The translations under genes were made by a program, and so were the position numbers. From Actinomycetota bacterium (GTDB taxonomy: Bacteria; Actinomycetota; Actinomycetes; Mycobacteriales; Mycobacteriaceae), in NCBI GenBank assembly GCA_005789055.1, contig SYAA01000263.1, forward strand, positions 1-8,805: a stretch of 8,805 nucleotides of DNA, written 5' to 3'. This document shows, one piece after another, positions 1-6,681 of the stretch. The notes beneath the pieces are model-generated. The model did no database searches. It had not been told where the DNA came from and worked only from the letters and a program-made list of their open reading frames with translations. Each line of letters opens with the position of its first letter. Position 1 is the first letter of the stretch.

Positions 1-1
1 C

Positions 2-3000
2 GGAGCCGATCCGAAGGTCAATGCACCGCTCACGACGGCGTTCGCCTATCTGCTGTTGCCACAGGTGATCTTCTACGGGCTGTCATCGGTATTCATGGCA
101 ATCCTGAACACCCGCAACGTGTTCGGCCCGCCAGCCTGGGCGCCGGTCGCCAACAATGTGGTCGCGATCGCCACCCTCGGCCTCTACCTGATGGTGCCGG
201 GAGAGCTTTCGGTGGACCCGGTGCAGATGGGCAACGCGAAGCTGTTGGTGCTCGGCATCGGAACGACGCTGGGGGTGTTCGCCGAGGCCGCCATCCTGCT
301 GGCCGCCCTCCGCTCCGAGCGGATCAGCTTGCGGCCGCTGTGGGGAATCGATGCGCGGCTCAAGCGGTTCGCAATGATGGCCGCCGCCATGGTGCTCTAC
401 GTGCTGATTAGCCAGGTCGGGCTGATCGTCGGCAACCAGATCGCCAGCACCGCCGCCGCGTCCGGGCCGGCGATCTACAACTACACCTGGTTGGTGTTGC
501 AACTGCCCTTCGGCATCATCGGAGTGACCATTCTGACGGTCGTCATGCCGCGACTGAGCCGCAACGCTGCTGCCGACGACGTCCCGGCCGTGATCGCCGA
601 CCTGTCGCTGGCCACCCGGCTGACCATGGTGACACTGCTTCCGGTGGTGGCGTTCATGACCATCAGCGGACCCGCGATCGGCAGCGCCCTCTTCGCCTAC
701 GGCAAATTCGGAGAGGTCGATGCCAACTATCTCGGCATCGCGATCGCGCTGTCCGCCTTCACGCTGATCCCCTACGCGCTGGTGCTGCTGCAACTTCGGG
801 TGTTCTACGCCCGAGACGAACCCTGGACGCCGATCCTGATCATCATCGCGATAACGATCGTGAAGATCGTGGCCTCCCTGGCGGCCCCGCACCTGACCGA
901 CGACCCCGAACTTGTGGCCGGCTATCTCGGTGCGGCTAACGGACTCGGATTTCTCGCGGGCGCCGTGCTCGGCCACCTGTTACTGCGGCGGTCGCTGCGC
1001 CCACCGAACGGCCGACTGTTAGATCCCACGGTCATCCGCACTGTGGGGGCCACCGCGGGGGCCGCACTGCTGGCCGCTTTCGTCGCCACCGGAGCCGACC
1101 GGCTGCTGGGGCTGTCGGCACTGACCGCCCGCGGCGGTGGCGGATCCATGGTCCGGCTCGGGATCGTCGCCTCGATCATGCTGCCGATCCTGGCGGCGGT
1201 CATGCTCAGCGCCCGGGTGCCGGACGCCCTTGCCGCAGTCGGAGCGGTCCGGCGAGTGCTTCGCCGACGCCCGCCGTCCGGCGACTCGTCACCGCCTCAG
1301 AACTCTCACCTGCCCCAAAGGGCTACTCCCGTCACGTACTCTGAGGTCGACCACGCACTCGCGACAGGAAAGGTGCCGGAACTGAGCGAACGCCCCTCAG
1401 GTGCGCCGCCGGGTCGCCCCGACGACCCGACCACCCGGATTCCGCGCACGTCGGCCGACGAATTCCAGCCGGATGTGGCCGCGGACCCGTGGCCGCCGGC
1501 GGAATCAGGGAAGCATGCGCAGACCGCCGCGCAGCCCCCGTCGAACCCCGGATCCCCGTCGAGCCCCGGATCCCCGTCGAGCCCCAGATCCCCGTCGAGC
1601 CTTAGCCCGGGTGCCACCGTCGCCGACGGGCGATACCGGCTGCTGGTGTTCCACGGCGGGCCTCCCGAACTGCAGTTTTGGCAGGCCCTCGACGTTCCCC
1701 TGGACCGGCAGGTCGCGCTCACGTTGATCGATCCCGACCGCAGGATGCCGGATGCACAGATCGACGAGATCCTGGCCCGCACACTGGCCTTGAGCCGGAT
1801 CCAGCGGCCGGGCCTGGCCCGGGTGCTCGATGTCACCAAAATCTCTGCCAGCAGTGGAGTGTCCGATGGCAGTGAACTCGCCACCGGCAGTGGGCTGGTG
1901 GTGTCGGAGTGGATCCGGGGCGGCTCGCTCAGGGAGGTAGCCGATACCTCACCGTCGCCGTTGGGCGCCGCCCGGGCGATCCAGTCACTGGCCGCGGCGG
2001 CCGACGAGGCACACCGGGCCGGTGTCGCACTGTCGGTGGAACACCCCGGCCGGGTGCGGGTCAGCATCGACGGTGACGTGGCGCTCGCCTTCCCGGCAAC
2101 GCTGGCCGGGGCCACCCCGGCCGGAGACGTCAGGGGCATCGGAGCCGCGCTGTATGCGTTGCTCGTGGACCGCTGGCCGCTGCCCGAGCACGGAACTTCG
2201 AGCGGACTGCGGCCCGCCGACACCGCTGCGGCCGGTGAGCCGGTCGATCCGTCCGCGGTCAACGCCGCGATCCCGTTCCAGATCTCCGCGGCGGCCAGCC
2301 GGGCGATCCAGCCCGGCGGCGGAATCAGCACCGCCGCCACTCTGCTGCATCTGCTGCAGCAGGCGACGGCAGCAGCCGACCGGACCGACCTGATGGAGCC
2401 GGTTGGCGATGCGGCACCCAGGACGTCGCGCAGGATTCCGGGCGGCCAGGATGCCGCCGCGCTACAGCGTCGCAAACTGCTCATCGGTGTCGGGGTGGGT
2501 GCCGCGGTGCTGCTAGTCGCACTGGCCGTGATGGCCTCGCTGCTCGGCCGGATCTTCGGTGATACCAGTGATGGACTGAAGAGCGATCAGCTTGGCTTGA
2601 ACACGACCACTGCGCCCAGCGTCAGCGCAACCGGCGCAATTGTCAAACCTGTTGCGGCCGAAGTTTTCTCACCCGACGGCGGGGCTGACGCCCCGAGCCT
2701 GGCCGGGCTGGCGATAGACGGCGACCAATCAACGGCCTGGCCGACGGATACCTACACCGATACCGTTCCGTTCCCGAATTTCAAAAACGGAGTCGGGCTG
2801 ATGCTGGAACTGCCCGAACCCACCGTGGTCGGCAGCGTCACCGTCGCGGTGTCCAGCACCGGTACCCAGGTCCAGATCCGTAGCTCACCCACGGCGAGTC
2901 CGGCGGATCTTCAGGACACCATCCTGCTGACCGGACCCACCGCCCTCAAGCCCGGAACCAACACTATTTCGGTGCCCAGCGCGGGGCCCACCTCGCACCT

Positions 3001-3085
3001 TCTGGTGTGGATCTCGACCATGGGTCAGACGGCTGGGGAGAGTCGCACCGACGTCTCCGAAATCACGGTGCGCGCCGCTTCCTAA
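2..3085 (+). CDS. murJ: MurJ/MviN-type lipid II flippase fused to a pseudokinase and an extracytoplasmic domain (5' end outside window)
   Basis: MurJ proteins move lipid-linked peptidoglycan precursor across the inner membrane. The frame is open to the left edge, so the start and roughly the first 150-200 residues are missing; about 1,028 residues remain (the M. tuberculosis homolog Rv3910 has about 1,184). Nucleotides 2 to about 1240 encode about 11 hydrophobic helices of the MOP-type transporter. A Pro/Ser-rich cytoplasmic linker follows (about 1260-1610). From about 1619 to 2380 there is a protein-kinase-like domain without catalytic residues: the VAxK lysine is Thr (1721-1723), the HRD-loop region reads LSVEHPG (2030-2050), and AFP stands where DFG is expected (2087-2095). 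A single membrane helix (about 2470-2550) then leads to an outside domain of about 175 residues, probably a jelly-roll fold. In mycobacteria PknB phosphorylates the segment between pseudokinase and helix, recruiting FhaA; Thr at 2384-2386 is a candidate site by position only. sigM follows after 67 bp. Confidence 0.93.
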   Translation, partial: GADPKVNAPLTTAFAYLLLPQVIFYGLSSVFMAILNTRNVFGPPAWAPVANNVVAIATLGLYLMVPGELSVDPVQMGNAKLLVLGIGTTLGVFAEAAILLAALRSERISLRPLWGIDARLKRFAMMAAAMVLYVLISQVGLIVGNQIASTAAASGPAIYNYTWLVLQLPFGIIGVTILTVVMPRLSRNAAADDVPAVIADLSLATRLTMVTLLPVVAFMTISGPAIGSALFAYGKFGEVDANYLGIAIALSAFTLIPYALVLLQLRVFYARDEPWTPILIIIAITIVKIVASLAAPHLTDDPELVAGYLGAANGLGFLAGAVLGHLLLRRSLRPPNGRLLDPTVIRTVGATAGAALLAAFVATGADRLLGLSALTARGGGGSMVRLGIVASIMLPILAAVMLSARVPDALAAVGAVRRVLRRRPPSGDSSPPQNSHLPQRATPVTYSEVDHALATGKVPELSERPSGAPPGRPDDPTTRIPRTSADEFQPDVAADPWPPAESGKHAQTAAQPPSNPGSPSSPGSPSSPRSPSSLSPGATVADGRYRLLVFHGGPPELQFWQALDVPLDRQVALTLIDPDRRMPDAQIDEILARTLALSRIQRPGLARVLDVTKISASSGVSDGSELATGSGLVVSEWIRGGSLREVADTSPSPLGAARAIQSLAAAADEAHRAGVALSVEHPGRVRVSIDGDVALAFPATLAGATPAGDVRGIGAALYALLVDRWPLPEHGTSSGLRPADTAAAGEPVDPSAVNAAIPFQISAAASRAIQPGGGISTAATLLHLLQQATAAADRTDLMEPVGDAAPRTSRRIPGGQDAAALQRRKLLIGVGVGAAVLLVALAVMASLLGRIFGDTSDGLKSDQLGLNTTTAPSVSATGAIVKPVAAEVFSPDGGADAPSLAGLAIDGDQSTAWPTDTYTDTVPFPNFKNGVGLMLELPEPTVVGSVTVAVSSTGTQVQIRSSPTASPADLQDTILLTGPTALKPGTNTISVPSAGPTSHLLVWISTMGQTAGESRTDVSEITVRAAS
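1541..1600 (+). repeat. 18-bp in-frame tandem repeat in the MurJ linker
   Basis: Three consecutive 18-bp units start at 1541, 1559 and 1577, and a fourth begins at 1595 and degenerates after TCGAGC. The unit is close to TCGAGCCCCGGATCCCCG. Because 18 is a multiple of three, the array encodes a six-residue repeat (S-N/S-P-G/R-S-P) in the linker between the flippase and the pseudokinase. It probably changes copy number by slippage without breaking the frame and acts as a flexible spacer. Confidence 0.9.
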
Positions 3086-3140
3086 AACCAGTCCGTGGAG
3101 CACCGTCGGCGGGTGAAGTGCCCCGTATCGCAACACTGGC

Positions 3141-3146
3141 TAATGT
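3141..3146 (+). promoter_or_regulatory. Candidate -10 element for leaderless sigM transcription
   Basis: TAATGT fits the mycobacterial TANNNT -10 pattern and lies six bases before the GTG start of sigM. Transcription would therefore begin at or next to the start codon. No Shine-Dalgarno sequence precedes that codon, which agrees with a leaderless mRNA. No convincing -35 hexamer is seen. The call is inferred from spacing. Confidence 0.45.
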
Positions 3147-3152
3147 CCGGCC

Positions 3153-3707
3153 GTGCCCTGCTTAAACCCCGACGGTCGCAACGACGCCGATCTGCTTGCC
3201 GCCCACGTCGCCGGTGACCGCCGCGCGTTCGAGGAATTGATTCGGCGTCATGGCATGCAGTTACGTCGGCTTGCGCGGCGGCGTACCGAGACCGCCGAGG
3301 ACGCCGACGACGCCCTGCAGGAGGCACTGCTCTCCGCGCACCGCGCGGCCGGTTCGTTCCGTCGCGACGCGGCAGTCGGCAGCTGGCTGCACCGGATTGT
3401 CGTGAACGCCTGCCTGGATCGTTTGCGCCGCAACGGTTCTCCCGCCGAGGAGCTGACCGAGGACCACCGCTCGGTGTCAGACCGAACGGCGCACGTCGAG
3501 ACGTCGATCATGGTGCGCCAGGCACTGATGCGCCTGCCTGCAGATCAGCGCGCTGCCGTCCTTGCCGTCGACATGCACGGCTACTCCGTGGCCGACGCTG
3601 CCAGACTGCTCAACATCGCCGAGGGAACGGTTAAAAGCCGGTGCGCCCGAGCCAGGGCGCGGTTGGCGACCTTGTTGGGCTGTCTGTCCCCCACGACCCA
3701 CGCCTGA
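3153..3707 (+). CDS. sigM: ECF-family RNA polymerase sigma factor SigM
   Basis: This encodes an alternative sigma factor that directs RNA polymerase to a stress or envelope regulon. The 184 residues have the two-domain ECF layout. Region 2 spans about residues 12-93, including DADDALQEALLSAHRAAGSF and the WLHRIVVNACLDRLRR segment. Region 4 spans about 118-172, with a helix-turn-helix around YSVADAARLLNIAEGTVKSR. No C-terminal extension is present. The GTG at 3153 is the only possible start because an in-frame TAA lies at 3141-3143; the same bases form a -10-like element, suggesting a leaderless mRNA. The position between murJ and trxB is that of mycobacterial sigM (Rv3911). The gene after it, 16 bp downstream, should encode its membrane anti-sigma factor but is strongly shortened here. 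I see no clear SigM-type autoregulatory promoter (GGAAC plus CGTC) upstream. Confidence 0.93.
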   Translation: MPCLNPDGRNDADLLAAHVAGDRRAFEELIRRHGMQLRRLARRRTETAEDADDALQEALLSAHRAAGSFRRDAAVGSWLHRIVVNACLDRLRRNGSPAEELTEDHRSVSDRTAHVETSIMVRQALMRLPADQRAAVLAVDMHGYSVADAARLLNIAEGTVKSRCARARARLATLLGCLSPTTHA

Positions 3708-3723
3708 GCGGCACACTAGGGCG

Positions 3724-3966
3724 ATGGTGTCCCCGCCAGAGCGGCACCGGGTGACCGGGCGGCCATCGCGCCGACCCGCTCACGCGGCGCGGCCGACTGC
3801 CGGAACCGGTCGGCTGCTGCTCGGCGGCGCCGCCGCGGCCGCACTTCTCATCGCCCTCGCCGCCGGAACTTCTGTCCTGCTGCAGTCCGGTGGGCCGGCA
3901 ACCAGCACGCCGACCAGTGCCCGGCTCATCACCGTTTCTCCGACGGTCCCGCCGGGGCGACCCTAG
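3724..3966 (+). CDS. rsmA: Short membrane protein, probable truncated remnant of the SigM anti-sigma factor RsmA
   Basis: This is an 80-residue ORF in the place of rsmA (Rv3912), 16 bp after sigM. Residues 1-30 are basic and proline-rich ([16 protein letters not shown]). One hydrophobic helix follows at about 31-53 ([18 protein letters not shown]), then a Ser/Thr/Pro-rich tail ending in PPGRP. From memory, M. tuberculosis RsmA is about 254 residues: roughly 100 cytoplasmic residues that bind sigma, one helix, and about 110 outside residues. The sequence here resembles only the part around the helix (HAARP before it; the T-S-A-x-x-I-T-V-S stretch after it). No room exists for the sigma-binding domain before it, and a TAG ends it just after the helix. 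ATG 3724 has only a weak AGG upstream; GTG 3727 is an alternative. It could be a decayed gene, a minimal membrane peptide, or an unrelated ORF. Confidence 0.55.
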   Translation: MVSPPERHRVTGRPSRRPAHAARPTAGTGRLLLGGAAAAALLIALAAGTSVLLQSGGPATSTPTSARLITVSPTVPPGRP

Positions 3967-3974
3967 TCGGGGCC

Positions 3975-3980
3975 TATCCT
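3975..3980 (+). promoter_or_regulatory. Candidate -10 element upstream of trxB
   Basis: TATCCT matches the mycobacterial TANNNT -10 pattern, 62 bases before the trxB ATG, giving a leader of about 56 bases. No TTGACA-like -35 is present at the usual distance. The same hexamer occurs on the minus strand before the GNAT-like gene. This is inferred from pattern only. Confidence 0.35.
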
Positions 3981-4005
3981 GGGAGACAGCAGACTTGCGC
4001 GTGTT
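3981..4005 (+). promoter_or_regulatory. Weak candidate SigH-type promoter for trxB-trxC
   Basis: GGGAGA (3981-3986) and GTT (4003-4005) are separated by 16 bases. This resembles the SigH pattern of a GGAA-type -35 and a GTT-type -10. In mycobacteria the trxB2-trxC pair is known to be induced by SigH under thiol-oxidative stress. The -35 deviates from consensus (GAGA instead of GAAC/T), so the assignment is tentative. Confidence 0.25.
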
Positions 4006-4031
4006 TTGCGTAGGGGACCGTTTGTCAGTCA

Positions 4032-4037
4032 GAAAGG
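4032..4037 (+). promoter_or_regulatory. Ribosome binding site that sets the trxB start
   Basis: GAAAGG lies five bases before the ATG at 4043. It decides the start, because the frame is open much further upstream into the rsmA remnant. The family's N-terminal FAD motif also begins only a few residues after this ATG. Confidence 0.7.
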
Positions 4038-4042
4038 CTGGA

Positions 4043-5005
4043 ATGACCGATAACACCACCCTGCATGACGTCATCGTCATCGGATCCGGGCCGGCCGGAT
4101 ACACCGCCGCCCTCTACACGGCGCGGGCTCAACTCAAACCCCTGGTCTTCGAGGGCACGTCTTTCGGCGGGGCGCTGATGACCACCACCGAGGTGGAAAA
4201 CTACCCCGGATTCCGTTCCGGCATCACCGGACCCGAACTCATGGACGAGATGCGCGAACAGGCCCTGCGATTCGGCGCCGATCTACAGATGGAAGACGTC
4301 GAATCGGTGTCCCTGGCCGGACCGGTCAAGGAGGTGGTCACTGCAGGCGGGGAGACCCACCGCGCCCGGGCGGTGATCCTGGCCATGGGTGCGGCTCCGC
4401 GCTACCTCGGGGTCCCTGGGGAGCAAGAACTTCTGGGCCGCGGCGTGAGTTCCTGTGCCACCTGTGACGGATTCTTCTTCAAAGATCAGGACATCGCCGT
4501 AGTCGGTGGTGGTGATTCCGCCATGGAGGAGGCCACCTTCCTGACCCGATTCGCGCGCAGCGTCACTCTTGTGCATCGCCGCGACGAGTTCCGCGCATCC
4601 CGAATCATGCTGGAGCGCGCCCGGGCCAACGACAAGATCACGTTCCTGACCAACACCGCAGTGCTCGCCGTGGAGGGCGACACCACCGTGACGGGCCTGC
4701 GCGTGCGCGATACGGTCAGCGGAACGGAGTCCACGCTCGCGGTCACCGGCGTGTTCATCGCGATCGGCCATGATCCGCGCTCAGCGTTGGTCCGCGATGC
4801 CGTCGCGGTCGATCCCGACGGCTACGTTCAAGTTGCCGAACACAGCACCGCCACCTCGCTGCCCGGGGTGTTCGCCGCGGGCGATCTGGTGGACCGCACC
4901 TACCGACAGGCGATCACCGCGGCCGGCAGCGGCTGTGCCGCGGCCATCGACGCCGAGCGGTGGCGGGTCGAGTCGCACGAGCAGAGCGAGATGGCGCCCG
5001 CATGA
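4043..5005 (+). CDS. trxB: Thioredoxin reductase (NADPH, FAD)
   Basis: The enzyme passes electrons from NADPH through FAD and a redox disulfide to thioredoxin in the cytoplasm. The 320 residues match the low-molecular-weight bacterial family. GSGPAG at 14-19 is the FAD-binding Rossmann motif. The redox-active CATC lies at 138-141, followed by DGFFF. GGGDSA at 155-160 and HRR at 178-180 form the NADPH site. AAGD around 278-281 and [15 protein letters not shown] near 287-301 form the C-terminal FAD contact. The ATG at 4043 is chosen because of its GAAAGG ribosome site and because residues before it do not belong to the family. The last four bases overlap the trxC start as ATGA, so translation of the pair is probably coupled. 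All key residues are present, so the enzyme should be active. It corresponds to mycobacterial trxB2 (Rv3913). Confidence 0.97.
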   Translation: MTDNTTLHDVIVIGSGPAGYTAALYTARAQLKPLVFEGTSFGGALMTTTEVENYPGFRSGITGPELMDEMREQALRFGADLQMEDVESVSLAGPVKEVVTAGGETHRARAVILAMGAAPRYLGVPGEQELLGRGVSSCATCDGFFFKDQDIAVVGGGDSAMEEATFLTRFARSVTLVHRRDEFRASRIMLERARANDKITFLTNTAVLAVEGDTTVTGLRVRDTVSGTESTLAVTGVFIAIGHDPRSALVRDAVAVDPDGYVQVAEHSTATSLPGVFAAGDLVDRTYRQAITAAGSGCAAAIDAERWRVESHEQSEMAPA

Positions 5006-5328
5006 GCGCCGCGACGGTGAACGTCACCGATAGCACCTTCGCTGAGGCTGTGCTGTCCAGCGCCACACCGGTTTTGGTGGACTTCTGGGCTACTTGGTGC
5101 GGCCCGTGTCGGATGGTGGCTCCGGTCCTCGAGGAGATCGCCACGGAGAAGTCCGGGCAGCTGACCGTGGCCAAGCTCGACGTGGACGCCAACCCGGAGA
5201 CGGCTCGCGATTACCAGGTGGTTTCAATTCCGACACTGATTTTATTCAAGGACGGAAAGCCGGTGAAACGGGTCGTCGGCGCCAAAGGCAAGGCGGCGTT
5301 GCTGCGCGAGCTCGCCGACGTCCTCTAG
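5002..5328 (+). CDS. trxC: Thioredoxin
   Basis: This is a cytoplasmic protein-disulfide reductant and the direct substrate of the reductase encoded just before it. The 108 residues form one thioredoxin fold. The active site is FWATWCGPC, with both cysteines of WCGPC at 32-36. The cis-proline is in SIPT (P77), followed by [10 protein letters not shown], and G93 lies in the VVGAKGK turn. No signal peptide is seen. The ATG at 5002 overlaps the trxB stop (ATGA); an in-frame GTG/ATG further upstream would only add residues not found in the family. No strong ribosome site precedes it, which fits translational coupling to trxB. It corresponds to mycobacterial trxC (Rv3914). Confidence 0.97.
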   Translation: MSAATVNVTDSTFAEAVLSSATPVLVDFWATWCGPCRMVAPVLEEIATEKSGQLTVAKLDVDANPETARDYQVVSIPTLILFKDGKPVKRVVGAKGKAALLRELADVL

Positions 5329-5330
5329 AA

Positions 5331-5343
5331 CGGTCGCGGACCG
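5331..5343 (+). terminator. Small hairpin after trxC, possible terminator
   Basis: CGGTC-GCG-GACCG forms a perfect five-base-pair stem with a three-base loop just after the trxC stop. It has no T-run, so it is not a classical intrinsic terminator. Mycobacterial terminators often lack T-runs. The short stem keeps confidence low. Confidence 0.25.
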
Positions 5344-5420
5344 CGCGGATAACAACTGCAGAGACGCATTCGTTACCCGCGTGACGTCGGAGGGGTTTCC
5401 TCAAGACCCGCTTCATCTGC

Positions 5421-5426
5421 GACAAT
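5421..5426 (+). promoter_or_regulatory. Candidate -10 element for leaderless cwlM transcription
   Basis: GACAAT lies seven bases before the cwlM ATG at 5434. It keeps the A2 and T6 of the TANNNT pattern but not T1. There is no purine-rich ribosome site before the ATG, so a leaderless transcript is plausible. The rest of the 105-bp gap after trxC holds only the small hairpin at 5331-5343. Confidence 0.3.
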
Positions 5427-5433
5427 ACCCACC

Positions 5434-6681
5434 ATGCGGACTCCCAGCGACGGTGCCGACGGTGCCGCCTCACGACCGGGCGGCGCTCCAAGCGGTGTGG
5501 TGCGTCTGGGGGACCGCGGTAGCGCGGTTGTCGAGATTCGGGCTGCCCTGGCCGCTCTCGGGTTACTGGAATATCCGGACGACAACTTAACGACCGGGCG
5601 GCATGTGGCGCTCGACAACTTCGACGCCGAACTCGACCACGCGGTGCGGGCCTTCCAACAGCGCCGAGGACTCTTGGTCGACGGCCTCGTCGGAGACGCC
5701 ACCCACCGCGCGCTGCGGGAGGCGTCCTACCGCCTCGGCGCCCGCACGCTTGCCCACCAGTTCGGCGCACCGATGTACGGTGACGACGTTGCCACCCTTC
5801 AGTCACGGCTGCAGGACCTCGGCTTCTACACCGCGTTGGTGGACGGCTACTTCGGGTTGCAGACGCACAATGCGCTGATGTCCTACCAGCGCGAGTGCGG
5901 GCTGGCAGCGGACGGTATCTGCGGGCCGGAAACGCTGCGCTCCCTTTACTTTCTGGGTTCCCGCGTTACCGGCGGATCACTCCACGCCATCCGCGAGGAA
6001 GAGCACGTTCGGGTTTCCGGCCCGAGGTTGTCGGGCAAGAGGATCATCATCGATCCCGGCCGCGGTGGGGATGATCGCGGTCTGATCGTGCACGGTCCTG
6101 AGGGCCCGATCAGCGAAGCAGACATCCTGTGGGATCTGGCCAGCCGGCTTGAGGGGCGAATGACCGCGATCGGCATGGAGACATTCCTGTCCCGTCCGGC
6201 GAACCGCAATCCGGCCGATGCCGAGCGTGCCGCTACCGCCAACACGCTCGGGGCTGATCTCATGATCAGCCTTCGCTTCGAAAGTCAGCCCAGCCCGTCG
6301 GCAAGTGGCGTGTCCTGCTTCTACTTCGGCAGTCCACACGGTTCCGTGTCGACCATCGGGCGCAATCTGGCGGACTTCGTGCAGCGAGAAGTAGTGGCGC
6401 GCACCAGATTACGAGATTGCCGCACGCATGGCCGAACGTGGGATCTGCTGCGACTCACCCGTATGCCAACAGTGCAGATCGACGTCGGTTACATCACCAG
6501 TCCCCACGATCTCAGCATGCTCATGACCCGGGAGTGTCGCGACGCCATCGCCGAGGCCGTTCTCGCGGCGGTCAAGCGTCTTTACCTTCTCGGCAAGAAC
6601 GACCGTCCGACCGGGACGTTGACCTTCGCCGAATTACTGGCCCACGAGCAGTCGGTGGACCAGGGCCGGCCCGCCGTCTAA
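5434..6681 (+). CDS. cwlM: CwlM, catalytically degenerate N-acetylmuramoyl-L-alanine amidase homolog; regulator of peptidoglycan precursor synthesis
   Basis: In mycobacteria CwlM is an essential cytoplasmic protein. When phosphorylated by PknB it activates MurA, the first enzyme of peptidoglycan synthesis; it also contacts FhaA and MurJ. The 415 residues contain two peptidoglycan-binding repeats (about 24-97 and 115-172) and an Amidase_3 fold (about 202-380). No signal peptide is seen. The amidase site is broken: the DPGHGG histidine is Arg210 (DPGRGG), the second zinc histidine of the SxHxN motif is Arg281 (SLRFE), and the late catalytic Glu position holds Asp350. Only Glu228 keeps its place. 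The Thr cluster TGTLT (393, 395, 397) near the C-terminus and Thr53/54 line up with PknB sites known in M. tuberculosis CwlM. The ATG at 5434 gives a length close to the roughly 406-residue homolog. Its stop overlaps the convergent GNAT-like gene. Confidence 0.95.
   Translation: MRTPSDGADGAASRPGGAPSGVVRLGDRGSAVVEIRAALAALGLLEYPDDNLTTGRHVALDNFDAELDHAVRAFQQRRGLLVDGLVGDATHRALREASYRLGARTLAHQFGAPMYGDDVATLQSRLQDLGFYTALVDGYFGLQTHNALMSYQRECGLAADGICGPETLRSLYFLGSRVTGGSLHAIREEEHVRVSGPRLSGKRIIIDPGRGGDDRGLIVHGPEGPISEADILWDLASRLEGRMTAIGMETFLSRPANRNPADAERAATANTLGADLMISLRFESQPSPSASGVSCFYFGSPHGSVSTIGRNLADFVQREVVARTRLRDCRTHGRTWDLLRLTRMPTVQIDVGYITSPHDLSMLMTRECRDAIAEAVLAAVKRLYLLGKNDRPTGTLTFAELLAHEQSVDQGRPAV

Noticed and set aside
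83..976. A 297-codon open frame antisense to the MurJ membrane region
   Set aside because: Its translation is rich in His, Gln, Arg and Gly, the mirror of hydrophobic membrane codons on the other strand. No domain is visible.
1306..2484. A 392-codon open frame antisense to the MurJ pseudokinase part
   Set aside because: The sense frame has clear domains and continuity. The antisense translation is Ala/Ser/Arg-rich without motifs, typical of long antisense frames in GC-rich DNA.
3086..3152. SigM autoregulatory promoter (GGAAC/CGTC type)
   Set aside because: GGAGC and CCGTA occur, but the -35 is mismatched and the spacing does not fit.
3890..4042. Longer trxB starting far upstream
   Set aside because: The frame is open there, but the residues are not family-like and overlap the rsmA remnant. 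The ribosome site at 4032-4037 and the FAD motif position support 4043.
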